Positions 7,622 to 15,861 of a DNA stretch of 32,640 nucleotides are shown here, piece by piece. The stretch's first letter is position 1. Each line of letters opens with the position of its first letter. Location of the stretch: NCBI GenBank assembly GCA_900316955.1, contig ONEX01000028.1, positions 1-32,640 on the forward strand. Direction: 5' to 3'. The DNA comes from an uncultured Bacteroidales bacterium (GTDB taxonomy: Bacteria > Bacteroidota > Bacteroidia > Bacteroidales > UBA932). Position numbers and translations under genes: made by a program. A model generated the notes under the pieces. That model was given only the letters and a program-made list of their open reading frames with translations, made no database searches and was not told the DNA's origin.

Positions 7622-8452
7622 ATGAATACCAACAACAACGTCTATACTGTTATCTATACGACCCTCATCGTGGTCGTCGTAGCCGCGCTCCTGGCCTTCG
7701 TGTCCCAGTCCCTCAAGGGCAAGCAGGATGCGAACGAGAAGGCCGACACGATCTCCCAGATGCTCACGGCCGCCCAGTTCGGGACCAAGGCCGAGTTCCA
7801 GAAGGCCGGCAACGCCGCCGTCCTCGCCAAGTATGCCGAGGAGATCGGCCAGGCCTTCACCATTAATGTCAACGGCGAGAAAGTCCAGGACCTGGACCTC
7901 ACCAAGGTGTACAGCCCGAAAGAGCTCAAGCGCCAGAACTACAACATCAAGGGCGGCGCCAACAAGACCGGCGAGCCCGAACTGCCCGTGTTCGTCTTCA
8001 AGAACGGCAAGACCGTGGTCCCCATCTACGGAGCCGGTCTGTGGGGTCCGGTCTGGGGCTACATCGCCTTCGAACAGGACCTGAAGACCATCGCCGGCGC
8101 CTATTTCGACCACGAGTCCGAGACCGCCGGCCTCGGCGCCAAGATCAAGGATGACCCCGCCTTCCAGGCCGAGTTCGTGGGCGAGCAGCCCGACTTCTCG
8201 CAGGCCAATGTCTTCGAGATCGTGAAGGGCGGCGCCCCGGCCGCTGACGGCAAGTCCCTGATGGACAACAAGATCGACGCCATCACCGGCGCGACGATGA
8301 CCTCCCAGGGCCTGGATGCCGCCATCGACACCTGGCTCGGCGCCTATGCCAAGTACTTCCAGGCCGCCGCGCCCAAGCAGGATTGCTGCGGCGGGGAAGG
8401 TTGCGAAGGCGAAGGCGAGCACTGTGAAAACCAAGAAGCTACGGAGGAGTAA
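7622..8452 (+). CDS. nqrC: Na+-translocating NADH:quinone oxidoreductase subunit C with Cys-rich tail
   Basis: Periplasm-facing subunit that carries the second covalent FMN. A single N-terminal membrane helix (about residues 8-28) precedes the FMN-binding domain, with YGAGLWGPVWGYIAF near 136-150 and the flavinylation motif D219-A-I-T-G-A-T225 (Thr225 the expected acceptor). After the usual end of the domain there is an extra tail of about 25 residues holding Cys255, Cys256, Cys261 and Cys268 among Gly/Glu (DCCGGEGCEGEGEHC), followed by an acidic end. I do not know this tail from the well-studied proteins; metal binding is only a guess. The nqrD ribosome site GGAGG lies within the last codons. 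Confidence 0.95.
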   Translation: MNTNNNVYTVIYTTLIVVVVAALLAFVSQSLKGKQDANEKADTISQMLTAAQFGTKAEFQKAGNAAVLAKYAEEIGQAFTINVNGEKVQDLDLTKVYSPKELKRQNYNIKGGANKTGEPELPVFVFKNGKTVVPIYGAGLWGPVWGYIAFEQDLKTIAGAYFDHESETAGLGAKIKDDPAFQAEFVGEQPDFSQANVFEIVKGGAPAADGKSLMDNKIDAITGATMTSQGLDAAIDTWLGAYAKYFQAAAPKQDCCGGEGCEGEGEHCENQEATEE

Positions 8453-8455
8453 GCC

Positions 8456-9070
8456 ATGAATGCAAAACTGAAAGAAACCATTCTCAACCCGATTTTCAAG
8501 GGTAATCCGATCACCGTCCTGGTGCTGGGCATCTGCTCTTCCCTCGCGGTGACCGTCACGATGAAGGGTGCGCTCGTCATGGCCCTCTCCGTCATCGTGG
8601 TCACGGGCATCTCCAGCCTGATCCTCTCCCTGCTGCGCAACACCATCCCGGGCCGCGTGCGTATCATCGTCCAGCTCGTGGTGGTCGCGATGATGGTGAT
8701 CCTGGTGGACCAGATCCTCAAGAGCTTCGAAGCCACCTACGCCATCGACAAGCAGCTGTCCGTGTACATCGGCCTCATCATCACGAACTGCATCGTGATG
8801 GGCCGCATCGAGGCGTTCGCCCTGGGCAACAAGCCCTGGCCCTCCTTCCTCGACGGCGTGGCCAACGGGGCCGGCTACGGCCTGATCCTGATGATCGTCG
8901 CCTTCTTCCGGGAGCTTCTCGGAAGCGGCACCCTCTTCGGGATCGACATCCTGAACCGTTTCGGCTATGTCCCGAACAACCTCGTGATCCTGCCTCCGTT
9001 CGCCCTCATCCTCCTGGGATGCATCGTGTGGGTCCAGCGGAGCATCCAGAAAGACCTCCAGGAAAAATAA
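8456..9070 (+). CDS. nqrD: Na+-translocating NADH:quinone oxidoreductase subunit D
   Basis: Integral membrane subunit, 204 residues, six predicted helices, homologous to NqrE and to RnfE. Together NqrD and NqrE hold an intramembrane iron centre. The cysteines expected for this are present: Cys27 in VLVLGICSSLAV and Cys112 in IITNCIVMGRIEAFA. It starts 3 bases after nqrC with GGAGG upstream. RnfE is the main alternative by sequence, but nqrA, nqrB and nqrF in the same operon settle it as NqrD. Confidence 0.95.
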   Translation: MNAKLKETILNPIFKGNPITVLVLGICSSLAVTVTMKGALVMALSVIVVTGISSLILSLLRNTIPGRVRIIVQLVVVAMMVILVDQILKSFEATYAIDKQLSVYIGLIITNCIVMGRIEAFALGNKPWPSFLDGVANGAGYGLILMIVAFFRELLGSGTLFGIDILNRFGYVPNNLVILPPFALILLGCIVWVQRSIQKDLQEK

Positions 9071-9082
9071 CAGCGCCGCCCT

Positions 9083-9679
9083 ATGGAATATCTCAGCTTA
9101 TTCGTAAAGTCCATCTTCGTGGACAATATGATCTTCGCCTACTTCCTGGGAATGTGCTCATTCCTGGCGGTGTCGAAGAATGTGAAGACGGCTGCGGGCC
9201 TGGGTCTCGCCGTGATCGCCGTCCTTCTGATCACCCTTCCGGTCAACTATCTCCTCAACACCTATGTGCTGGCCCCCGACGCCCTCATCGAAGGGGTGGA
9301 CCTGAGCTTCCTCAGCTTCATCGTCTTCATCGCGGTCATCGCCGCCATCGTGCAGATCGTGGAAATGGTCGTGGAGAAGTTCTCCCCGGAACTGTACTCC
9401 TCCCTCGGTATCTTCCTGCCGCTGATCGCGGTGAACTGCGCCATCCTGGGCGGTTCCCTGTTCATGCAGCAGAAGGACTTCCTGAACATCGGTGAAGCCG
9501 TCGTCTATTCCCTCGGTTCCGGTATCGGCTGGTTCCTCGCCATCGTCTCCCTCGCGGCGATCCGCGAGAAGATGGCCTACTCCAACGTGCCGCCGGCACT
9601 CAAGGGCCTGGGCATCACCTTCATCACGGTGGGTCTGATGGGCATCGCCTTCATGACCTTCATGGGCATTGCACTGTAA
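9083..9679 (+). CDS. nqrE: Na+-translocating NADH:quinone oxidoreductase subunit E
   Basis: Integral membrane subunit, 198 residues, partner of NqrD in an inverted-topology pair. The iron-centre cysteines are Cys25 ([14 protein letters not shown]) and Cys119 ([13 protein letters not shown]). Several hydrophobic helices follow each other with short loops, and the length is usual. It lies 12 bases after nqrD and 16 bases before nqrF. It is homologous to RnfA, and assigned as NqrE by operon context. Confidence 0.95.
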   Translation: MEYLSLFVKSIFVDNMIFAYFLGMCSFLAVSKNVKTAAGLGLAVIAVLLITLPVNYLLNTYVLAPDALIEGVDLSFLSFIVFIAVIAAIVQIVEMVVEKFSPELYSSLGIFLPLIAVNCAILGGSLFMQQKDFLNIGEAVVYSLGSGIGWFLAIVSLAAIREKMAYSNVPPALKGLGITFITVGLMGIAFMTFMGIAL

Positions 9680-9695
9680 TCCGGAGGAACGCGTT

Positions 9696-10940
9696 ATGAC
9701 AAATACCATTCTTTTCGCCATCCTCGTGATGTTCGTGGTCACGCTCATCCTCGTGGCCCTGCTCCTTTGGATCAAGAGCGCCCTCACCCCGTCCGGTTCC
9801 GTCAAGGTCTCCATCAACGGAGGCTCCAAGGAACTGGAGGTCACCCCCGGCGGCGACCTGATGCACACCCTCGCCGACCACGGCATCTTCCTCCCTTCCG
9901 CCTGCGGCGGCAAGGCCAACTGCGGACAGTGCAAACTGCAGGTCCTCGAAGGCGGCGGAACCATCCTCCCCACCGAGACCGGTTTCTTCTCCCGCAAGCA
10001 GATCAAGGACGGCTGGCGCCTCGGCTGCCAGGTCAAGGTCAAGGACAACCTCCAGATCGCCGTTCCGGAATCCGCCCTCAGCGTGAAGAAGCTCGAGTGC
10101 GAAGTCATCTCCAACGAGAACGTCGCGACCTTCATCAAGGAATTCACCGTCCGTCTCCCGGAAGGCGAGCACATCGACTTCAAGTCCGGCGAGTACATCC
10201 AGATCGACATTCCGGAGTACGAGGCCGATTTCTCCGACATGGGTGTCGCTCCCATCTATATGGGCGACTGGGAGAAGTACGGCATCACCTCCCTGAAGTT
10301 CAAGAACACGGTTCCCACGATCCGCGCCTACTCTATGGCCTCGTATCCGGCCGAGAAGGACGTCATCAAGCTGAACGTGCGTATCGCCACCCCTCCGTTC
10401 GACCGCACGCAGCCGAAGGGCGTGTTCAAGTTCGTCCCGGGCGTTCCTCCGGGAATCGCCTCCACCTATGTCTTCTCCCGCAAGAAAGGTGACAAGGTGA
10501 TGATCAGCGGCCCTTACGGCGAGTTCCTCCTTCCGAAGGACGACCCGGACACCCAGGAATACATCTTCGTGGGCGGCGGCGCCGGCATGGCTCCTCTGCG
10601 CAGCCACATCATGCACCTGTTCAAGACCCTCAAGACCAAGAAGCCGGTCCGCTTCTTCTACGGCGCCCGCGCCCTCGTCGAGGCCTTCTACCTGGAGGAC
10701 TTCGCCGAGATCGAGAAGGAGTTCCCGAACTTCCACTTCACCCTGGCCCTCGGCGTGAAGTACACCCCCGGCTTCGTCCACAACGTGATGTACGAGACCT
10801 ACCTCAAGAACCACGAGGCTCCCGAGGACATCAAGTACTTCATGTGCGGCCCGCCCATGATGGTCAAGTGCGTGAACGAACTCCTCGACTCCCTGGGCGT
10901 TGCTCCCGAGAGCATCCTCTACGATAATTTTGGCGGTTAA
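9696..10940 (+). CDS. nqrF: Na+-translocating NADH:quinone oxidoreductase subunit F
   Basis: Entry subunit that oxidises NADH through FAD and passes electrons to a 2Fe-2S cluster. From the N-terminus there is one membrane helix (about residues 5-25), then a ferredoxin domain with Cys70, Cys76, Cys79 and Cys111 (CGGKANCGQC plus GWRLGCQV), the same spacing as in characterised NqrF. An FAD domain with IRAYSMASYP and an NAD(P) domain with GGGAGMAPLRSHI and MCGPPMM complete the protein. The ATG at 9696 has GGAGG nine bases upstream and is preferred to an earlier in-frame TTG at 9669 that would overlap nqrE. It is the last gene of the operon, followed by a bidirectional terminator. Confidence 0.96.
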   Translation: MTNTILFAILVMFVVTLILVALLLWIKSALTPSGSVKVSINGGSKELEVTPGGDLMHTLADHGIFLPSACGGKANCGQCKLQVLEGGGTILPTETGFFSRKQIKDGWRLGCQVKVKDNLQIAVPESALSVKKLECEVISNENVATFIKEFTVRLPEGEHIDFKSGEYIQIDIPEYEADFSDMGVAPIYMGDWEKYGITSLKFKNTVPTIRAYSMASYPAEKDVIKLNVRIATPPFDRTQPKGVFKFVPGVPPGIASTYVFSRKKGDKVMISGPYGEFLLPKDDPDTQEYIFVGGGAGMAPLRSHIMHLFKTLKTKKPVRFFYGARALVEAFYLEDFAEIEKEFPNFHFTLALGVKYTPGFVHNVMYETYLKNHEAPEDIKYFMCGPPMMVKCVNELLDSLGVAPESILYDNFGG

Positions 10941-10961
10941 TCGCTCCGCGAACCCTTACAG

Positions 10962-10992
10962 AAAAACCCGACTCAATCGAGCCGGGTTTTTT
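10962..10992 (+). terminator. Bidirectional terminator between nqrF and the DUF47 gene
   Basis: AAAACCCG (10963-10970) pairs with CGGGTTTT (10983-10990), and after one A-C mismatch CTC pairs with GAG. The T tract is at 10987-10992 on the plus strand. The minus strand also reads GGGTTTTTC, so it can end both converging transcripts. Confidence 0.88.
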
Positions 10993-10994
10993 AT

Positions 10995-11023
10995 GTCATT
11001 CCGAGCGAAGCGAAGGAATCTCT
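10995..11023. repeat. Palindromic repeat GTCATTCC...GGAATCT at the nqrF/DUF47 junction
   Basis: The outer 13 and 12 bases are identical to those in pcrA at 2892-2928; only the centre differs (AAGC here). It fills the gap between the terminator T tract and the DUF47 gene, whose TAG stop (11022-11024) overlaps the last bases of the element. Confidence 0.8.
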
Positions 11024-11678
11024 ACTCATGCAGGAACCGCATCATCATCAGGCGGATGCAGTCGGCGACGTGTTTCTGGGAGTCGGTGGCTTTTTCGAGG
11101 GTTTCCGCGAGATTCTTGTACTTGGTCATTTCGCGCATATCCTGCTCTTCGGCGAAGATGTAGCCGATGTATTCCTCGTAAGCGTCGTCCGCGGCGTGTT
11201 CCATCTCGGTCACGCGGTCGCAGAGGAGGGAGATGGCCGTGGCCTTGTCCCGGATGTGCCAGATCAGGGGGAGGAGCTCCTGCAGGGCGTGCGCCTCGCC
11301 GCGGATGAGCTGCGCGAGGTCCTGCAGCTGCTGGTCGATCTTGCGGGGCTTGTAGATCTGCACGGCCTTCGCGGCATCCTTGATGACGTCCAGGCTGTCG
11401 TCCATCGACATCGCGATGGTCGACAGGTCCGTGCGGCTCAGGGAACCCATCAAGCGCTCGGAGAGCTGCTCGCGGAACTCCTGCAGAAGGGCGTCGCCCT
11501 GCGTCTCGCAGGCCTTGATCTCCCGCTGGAGCATGTTCCACTGGACAGGGTCCACGTTGTCGAGCATCCGGACCAGCGTGTCGGAGCACTGGCACAGCAG
11601 CTCCGCCTGACGGGTGAAGAAGGGCGTCAGGTCACGTTTTCCGTCGAAAAGGTGCCGTAAAGTTCGTAAAAGATGCAT
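11022..11678 (-). CDS. DUF47 / PhoU-like protein, probable phosphate transport regulator
   Basis: 218 residues, almost all helical, with the heptad-rich pattern and acidic metal-binding style stretches of the DUF47/PhoU-like family (for example MSMDDSLDVIKDAAKAVQIYK near the middle and DRVTEMEHAADDAYEEYIGY near the C-terminal third). Family members usually sit beside a Pit-type phosphate transporter and are thought to regulate it. Here no pit gene is adjacent, so the partner must be elsewhere or the role differs. The start ATG at 11678 is followed by basic MHLLRTLRHLF. The gene stands alone and shares the bidirectional terminator with nqrF. The family call is firm; the function is inferred. 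Confidence 0.8.
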   Translation of the reverse strand: MHLLRTLRHLFDGKRDLTPFFTRQAELLCQCSDTLVRMLDNVDPVQWNMLQREIKACETQGDALLQEFREQLSERLMGSLSRTDLSTIAMSMDDSLDVIKDAAKAVQIYKPRKIDQQLQDLAQLIRGEAHALQELLPLIWHIRDKATAISLLCDRVTEMEHAADDAYEEYIGYIFAEEQDMREMTKYKNLAETLEKATDSQKHVADCIRLMMMRFLHE

Positions 11679-11804
11679 AAAATTATTTTTTACGCTCGCA
11701 TGTTTTTAATCCTCAGAGGATAAAAAACAGTGAAAGTGAATAAAAAACATAAAAAGTTTCAGGTCGGCGCCGTTTTTCCGAGCCGGACAGTCCGTTTCCC
11801 TTCG

Positions 11805-11812
11805 TAGTTTTG
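11805..11812 (+). promoter_or_regulatory. -7 element TAGTTTTG upstream of the surface lipoprotein pair
   Basis: It matches TAnnTTTG and lies 25 bases before the ATG at 11838. No TTG is found at the right distance upstream, so this is a half-supported promoter. Confidence 0.45.
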
Positions 11813-11837
11813 CAGCAACGAAAAGTTGTGCTGAACC

Positions 11838-12863
11838 ATGTCAAAAGGCCGGATTCTGAAATACATTCCCTTACCTGTCTTATCCCGCATCGGGCGCCGT
11901 CGGTCTGCGGCAAAACCGGGTGCGTTCTGGCACCTGCCGGCCTTTTTGTTTCTCGCCTGTACGCCCCAGATGCTGCCGGATGAATCCGTCCCGGCGGCCC
12001 GGAAAACGCAAATATATATAAACGCAGCCGGAAAAGCAAGCCTTCAGGGCCTGGACCTGCTCTTTTTCCAGGACGGTCCCCTTTACCGCCTGGACGCCTA
12101 CCAGCACCTGGACCGCGTTTCCGGCACCCGCGTGACGGGCACCTCGTCCGCGGCCGCCAGGAAGGTCGTCATCCTGTCCAACTACCCCAGGGACAGCTAC
12201 GCGTGGAGCGGGATCCGGAGCCTCGGGTCCCTCACGGACCTTCCCTTCCGGCTCGCGGACGAGAACCCGGACGCGCCGATGCTGTACGGCGAGTCGGAGG
12301 CCGGGAAGATGGGCCAGGTCACCCTCCGGCCCATGCTCGCGCAGATCACCCTCCGCTCCATCGCCTGCGATTTCAGCGGCCGGGCGTACGCCGGGGAGAA
12401 GCTGCAGGACGTGCGCGCCTACCTGACCTACGCCTCGGAGGAGTGCCGGCCGTTCGCGCCGGAGGAGCCCCCGGCCGCCTGGCTGAATGCCGGCCGGCTG
12501 GACGAGGCGGGCACCGCGGCGCTCGCCCACCCCGAGGCCGTCCTGCGGACGCTCGCCGCATCCCTGGGCGGGCGCATCTACCCGTCGGCCGGGTTCTACT
12601 GCTACCCGAACCCGGCGGACGGCACCGACTTCGGCAGCCCCGTCACCCGCCTCGTCATCGAGGGAAAGCTCCGGGGCACGACCTACTACTATCCCATCGA
12701 CCTGCCCGGCCTGGAGGCCGACGTGCAGTACCGGATGGACGTAACCCTCACACGGACCGGCACGACCGATCCGGACACCCCGGCCGTCTCCGGGTCCATC
12801 CGCCTGGAAAGCCAGGTCCTGGACTGGGACGGACGCGACTGGGAAGACATACATTACCGTTGA
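11838..12863 (+). CDS. Surface lipoprotein, fimbrillin/Mfa2-like family
   Basis: 341 residues. The long basic N-terminus (MSKGRILKYIP... RIGRRRS) leads to a hydrophobic stretch and the lipobox FLAC with Cys41, indicating lipoprotein export. The mature part has the beta-rich, low-lysine style of Bacteroidales fimbrillin and fimbrial anchor proteins. The C-terminus carries the repeating family pattern VTLTRTGTTDPDTP followed by VLDWDGRDWEDI. By analogy it would be an anchor or accessory subunit of a type V pilus on the outer membrane. A 19-base gap with GGAGGAGA leads to the DUF4906 gene, so the two are probably one operon. No major-fimbrillin gene is visible beside them. The specific subunit role is inferred. 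Confidence 0.65.
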   Translation: MSKGRILKYIPLPVLSRIGRRRSAAKPGAFWHLPAFLFLACTPQMLPDESVPAARKTQIYINAAGKASLQGLDLLFFQDGPLYRLDAYQHLDRVSGTRVTGTSSAAARKVVILSNYPRDSYAWSGIRSLGSLTDLPFRLADENPDAPMLYGESEAGKMGQVTLRPMLAQITLRSIACDFSGRAYAGEKLQDVRAYLTYASEECRPFAPEEPPAAWLNAGRLDEAGTAALAHPEAVLRTLAASLGGRIYPSAGFYCYPNPADGTDFGSPVTRLVIEGKLRGTTYYYPIDLPGLEADVQYRMDVTLTRTGTTDPDTPAVSGSIRLESQVLDWDGRDWEDIHYR

Positions 12864-12882
12864 TTGATGGAGGAGACAAGCG

Positions 12883-14157
12883 ATGAGAAGAATCGGCATC
12901 CTGCGTGTGTTGTTGTTAAGCTTGGTGATAGGATGCAATAGTTGGAACAGGGAACCCGGGCGCGCCGGTACCGCGCTCGTCCTGGAGGCGGGAAGCGGGA
13001 TGCCGACCCGGTCGTCCTTGCCGGACGACCGGCTTGTCTCCGATATCAATCTGTTGATCTACAACGGGGAAGGCCTGCTGGAAGAGCGGCGGTACCTCAC
13101 GTCCCGGCAATTCACCGTCCAGGACGGGACCGTCTCCCTGAAGACCACCCTCCTGACCGGCGTCCCGTACGACATCTTCGTCGCCGCCAACCTCGGCTAC
13201 GCCCTCCCGGCGCTCTCGCGCCAGGACGTGGAGTCCTACCGCTACTACATGGCCTATCCCGACGAATACAGCCGGGGCATGCCCATGAGCGGGCGGCTGG
13301 ACGGCTACGTGAGCGAGGGCGAGACCGAGGTCCGGATCCCGCTCGTGCGGACGATGGCCCGGATCGACCTGGTCCTGGACCGGACGGAACTCCGCAGCGA
13401 CGTCACCTTCCTGGTCACGTCCGTGACCGTCGGCAACGGCCCGTCGTCGGTGCGGCTCTTCGGAGACAGCAAGGCGGAAGGGGCCACGCAGGTGTTCTCG
13501 GGCGGATTCACGCTGGACGGCAGGCAGGTCCAGGCGCTGAACATCGACCAGTCCCCGGGCGTGAGCGGCCGCGTGAGCCTGTACCTCCCGGAAAACCTGC
13601 AGGGAGACCTGCTGGACACGGACGACGAGACCGAAAAGCAGTTCTCGGAGGGCCCCTACGGCCGGGTGTGCTCCTACCTCGAGATCCGGGGTTCCTACCA
13701 CTCCGACACGTGGCACTCCCGCGCGGGCGAGCCGCTGATCTACCGCTTCTACCTGGGCGACGGGCCCGGCAACTTCGACGTGTTCCGCAACACGGCCTGC
13801 CAGGTGACGGTCCATCTGCAAGGGACCGGCCTGGACGAGGACAGCTGGCGCGTGGACAAGAGCCGGCTCATCCCGGAAACCCGCTTCGACCTCCACCCGG
13901 CCGCGTACAACGAATGCCGGAGCGGGGAGGATTTCCACCTCTGGTGTGACGTCTCCCCGCCCGACACCTGGTTCGAGATCGAGCCCGTCGCCTGGGACGA
14001 CGACGACCGGGTGCACGACCTGTATTCCTTCGACATCGACCCGGACGGACACGGACTCACCATCCACACGCGGAAAGGCGGGTCCGTGATGGTCTATTTC
14101 AAGGCCGGGCCGCCCGTGAACCGGGACACCCTCGCCCTGCTGGTCATCGACCCGTAG
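12883..14157 (+). CDS. DUF4906-type surface lipoprotein
   Basis: 424 residues. A short signal peptide ends in lipobox LVIGC (Cys18). The body shows the features I associate with DUF4906/fimbrillin-related proteins: an N-terminal domain beginning near DINLLIYNGEGLLEERRY, a middle strand VSLYLPENLQG, a conserved block YLEIRGSYHS and RFYLGDGPGNFDVFRNTACQ, and a beta-rich C-terminal domain. These proteins are thought to be pilus tip or accessory proteins or surface adhesins of Bacteroidales. It is translationally close to the upstream lipoprotein and is followed by a separate promoter for a glycosyltransferase. The function is inferred from the family only. Confidence 0.7.
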   Translation: MRRIGILRVLLLSLVIGCNSWNREPGRAGTALVLEAGSGMPTRSSLPDDRLVSDINLLIYNGEGLLEERRYLTSRQFTVQDGTVSLKTTLLTGVPYDIFVAANLGYALPALSRQDVESYRYYMAYPDEYSRGMPMSGRLDGYVSEGETEVRIPLVRTMARIDLVLDRTELRSDVTFLVTSVTVGNGPSSVRLFGDSKAEGATQVFSGGFTLDGRQVQALNIDQSPGVSGRVSLYLPENLQGDLLDTDDETEKQFSEGPYGRVCSYLEIRGSYHSDTWHSRAGEPLIYRFYLGDGPGNFDVFRNTACQVTVHLQGTGLDEDSWRVDKSRLIPETRFDLHPAAYNECRSGEDFHLWCDVSPPDTWFEIEPVAWDDDDRVHDLYSFDIDPDGHGLTIHTRKGGSVMVYFKAGPPVNRDTLALLVIDP

Positions 14158-14162
14158 AAGCG

Positions 14163-14193
14163 TTGGGAATGACGGAGAATTATCGTACATTTG
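14163..14193 (+). promoter_or_regulatory. Promoter giving a nearly leaderless glycosyltransferase mRNA
   Basis: TTG (14163-14165), a 20-base spacer and TACATTTG (14186-14193) match the Bacteroidota consensus. The ATG at 14201 is only eight bases past the -7 element, so transcription should start at or just before the start codon. Confidence 0.6.
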
Positions 14194-14200
14194 TGTTGCG

Positions 14201-15067
14201 ATGCCCTATTTCACCGTCATCATCCCCGCCTTCGACACGGCCCACTACGTGGACCGCTGCCTGCGGAGCCTGCAGGCCCAGACCTTCCGGGACTGGGAAG
14301 CCGTCTGCGCCGACGACGGCAGCATGGACGGCACAGGCGCGAAGATGGACCGGTTCGCGGCGGAAGACCCCCGCTTCCGGGTCCTCCATCTCCCGCACGC
14401 GGGCGTCTGCGTCGCCCGCAACGAGGCCATCCGGCAGGCGCAGGGACGGTACGTCGTCTGCCTGGACAGCGACGATTTCCTCCACCCGCAGATGCTGGAG
14501 ATCTGCCACCGGCTGGCGGAAAGAGACGGTTCCGACGTCATCGCCTTCGATTATGACCACGCCTACCGCAACCGAATGATCCTCCGGCAGTTCCTGCATC
14601 TTCCGGAGCCCCGCCGCGTGTGTTTCAAGGACTTTGGGGACTTCGCGACGGTCGTCACGGAGGACATCTTCGACTGGGCCACGGAGTACAGCCGCCCCCG
14701 GCGGAAACTGGCCACGCGGCACTGCCAGTCCTGGCGGCGCGTGTACCGGAAAGAGGTCGCGGAAGGCATCCCCTTCCCCCCGGGCATCATGTACGGCGAC
14801 TTCCCCTGGTGGAGCGCCGTGATGCTCCGCGTCCGGAAGGCGACGCTCACCGGCCTGCCGCTGTATTTCTACTATCCCAACCGGACCAGCTACGTATTCT
14901 CGTCCGCGAACGAGTACAAGGTGGAAAGCCTGCGGAAAGCCATCCGCGAGGCCGAAAAGACCTATGAGAATGTGGATCCCGGCATCCGGGAGCGCTGGGA
15001 GCGGGAATTCCTCCAGCCCTTTCAGGCGAAGCTCGCCAAGAAGGAGAAGCGCTTGCGGAAAAGATAG
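14201..15067 (+). CDS. Family 2 glycosyltransferase
   Basis: 288 residues. The N-terminal GT-A domain opens with YFTVIIPAFDTAHYVDRCLR, has the nucleotide-sugar aspartates in CADDGSMDGT and the DxD-type metal site in VVCLDSDDF, and the block GVCVARNEAI between them. The C-terminus is basic (KLAKKEKRLRKR). It would transfer a sugar from a nucleotide donor during surface polysaccharide or glycan synthesis; the donor and acceptor cannot be read from the sequence. It has its own promoter and faces the minus-strand sugar cluster. Its last 46 bases overlap the end of the convergent RgpF-like gene. Confidence 0.88.
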   Translation: MPYFTVIIPAFDTAHYVDRCLRSLQAQTFRDWEAVCADDGSMDGTGAKMDRFAAEDPRFRVLHLPHAGVCVARNEAIRQAQGRYVVCLDSDDFLHPQMLEICHRLAERDGSDVIAFDYDHAYRNRMILRQFLHLPEPRRVCFKDFGDFATVVTEDIFDWATEYSRPRRKLATRHCQSWRRVYRKEVAEGIPFPPGIMYGDFPWWSAVMLRVRKATLTGLPLYFYYPNRTSYVFSSANEYKVESLRKAIREAEKTYENVDPGIRERWEREFLQPFQAKLAKKEKRLRKR

Positions 15068-15861
15068 TGCAGGTAGCGGCCCCAGGCGCGCAAGGGGCTC
15101 GCCCCGAGGAACGCGCGCCGGTACTCCTCGCCATAAAGGCGGTCCAGATCGGCGGTCACGGCATCGGCCATCGCCGGATCAGCCGTCGAGAGCGCCTGCG
15201 CGACCGCCGGGCCAAGGCTGCCACCGTGCCGGGTGAAGGCCGATTTCTTCAGGAAAGGAAAGCCCTGCCTCGAGAGGCGTCCCACGGCATTGTAAATGGC
15301 CTTCCCGCGCAGTTCCCACAAGCCCGCATAAGAGGCTTGATGCGCCTCCAGCAGGCGTACAAGGCCGTTTTCATACTGGTTGCACACGTCTTCCTTCCGC
15401 CCGAGCGCCTCAACCCCGGTCAGGAATTCCGCGAACCAGGGAGCGCGGAAAACGGACGGTTTCAGGCCGATGAACCACGACTGCAGGTGCCGCCCGTGCC
15501 GGGAAGGATTGAGCACGAGCCCGAAGGCGTCCGTGCCCAGAGCCTCCATCCGCTGCAGGTACGGCTCCAGCGAGCACAGCGGCCCCACGACAGAGTCATT
15601 GACCAGATAGACGAAGTCATAGCCCGCCAGGTCCGCCTGCCGGAACGCCCGCTTGTACGAGCCGAAATCGTACTCGCCGTGGCGCGCGGCCTCGTAGGAG
15701 ACCACCAGCGGGGCGAACTTTTCCGCCTCGCCGGTTTGCAGGTCGCAGTCCGTCGCCAGGACGATGTCGCCGAGGGCGCGCAGCGCCTCCAGGTAGCGGA
15801 GCGCCGCCTCCCCCACCACGCCCTGCGGGTCGTAGAAAGCGAACAGGAACAGGCGTTTCAT
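15022..15861 (-). CDS. Rhamnan synthesis F (RgpF)-like protein
   Basis: 279 residues from the ATG at 15861 (MKRLFLFAFYDPQG); an upstream in-frame extension overlaps the previous gene and was rejected. The sequence follows the RgpF pattern: KRLFLFAFYDPQGVV at the start, the mid-region YDFGSYKRAF, DFVYLVNDSVVGPL, then SWFIGLKPSVF. RgpF-like proteins act in the assembly of rhamnose-containing or other cell-surface polysaccharides. The ATG overlaps the stop of the upstream gene by four bases (ATGA). It is the last gene of the uvrA-linked cluster and its 3' end overlaps the convergent glycosyltransferase by 46 bp. No terminator was found. Confidence 0.8.
   Translation of the reverse strand: MKRLFLFAFYDPQGVVGEAALRYLEALRALGDIVLATDCDLQTGEAEKFAPLVVSYEAARHGEYDFGSYKRAFRQADLAGYDFVYLVNDSVVGPLCSLEPYLQRMEALGTDAFGLVLNPSRHGRHLQSWFIGLKPSVFRAPWFAEFLTGVEALGRKEDVCNQYENGLVRLLEAHQASYAGLWELRGKAIYNAVGRLSRQGFPFLKKSAFTRHGGSLGPAVAQALSTADPAMADAVTADLDRLYGEEYRRAFLGASPLRAWGRYLHYLFRKRFSFLASFA

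Noticed and set aside
5084-8434. A very long open frame on the minus strand opposite nqrA-nqrC
   Set aside because: It is antisense to three certain genes; GC-rich codon use keeps the opposite strand open. The predicted protein is low-complexity, His/Gly/Asp-rich and resembles no family.
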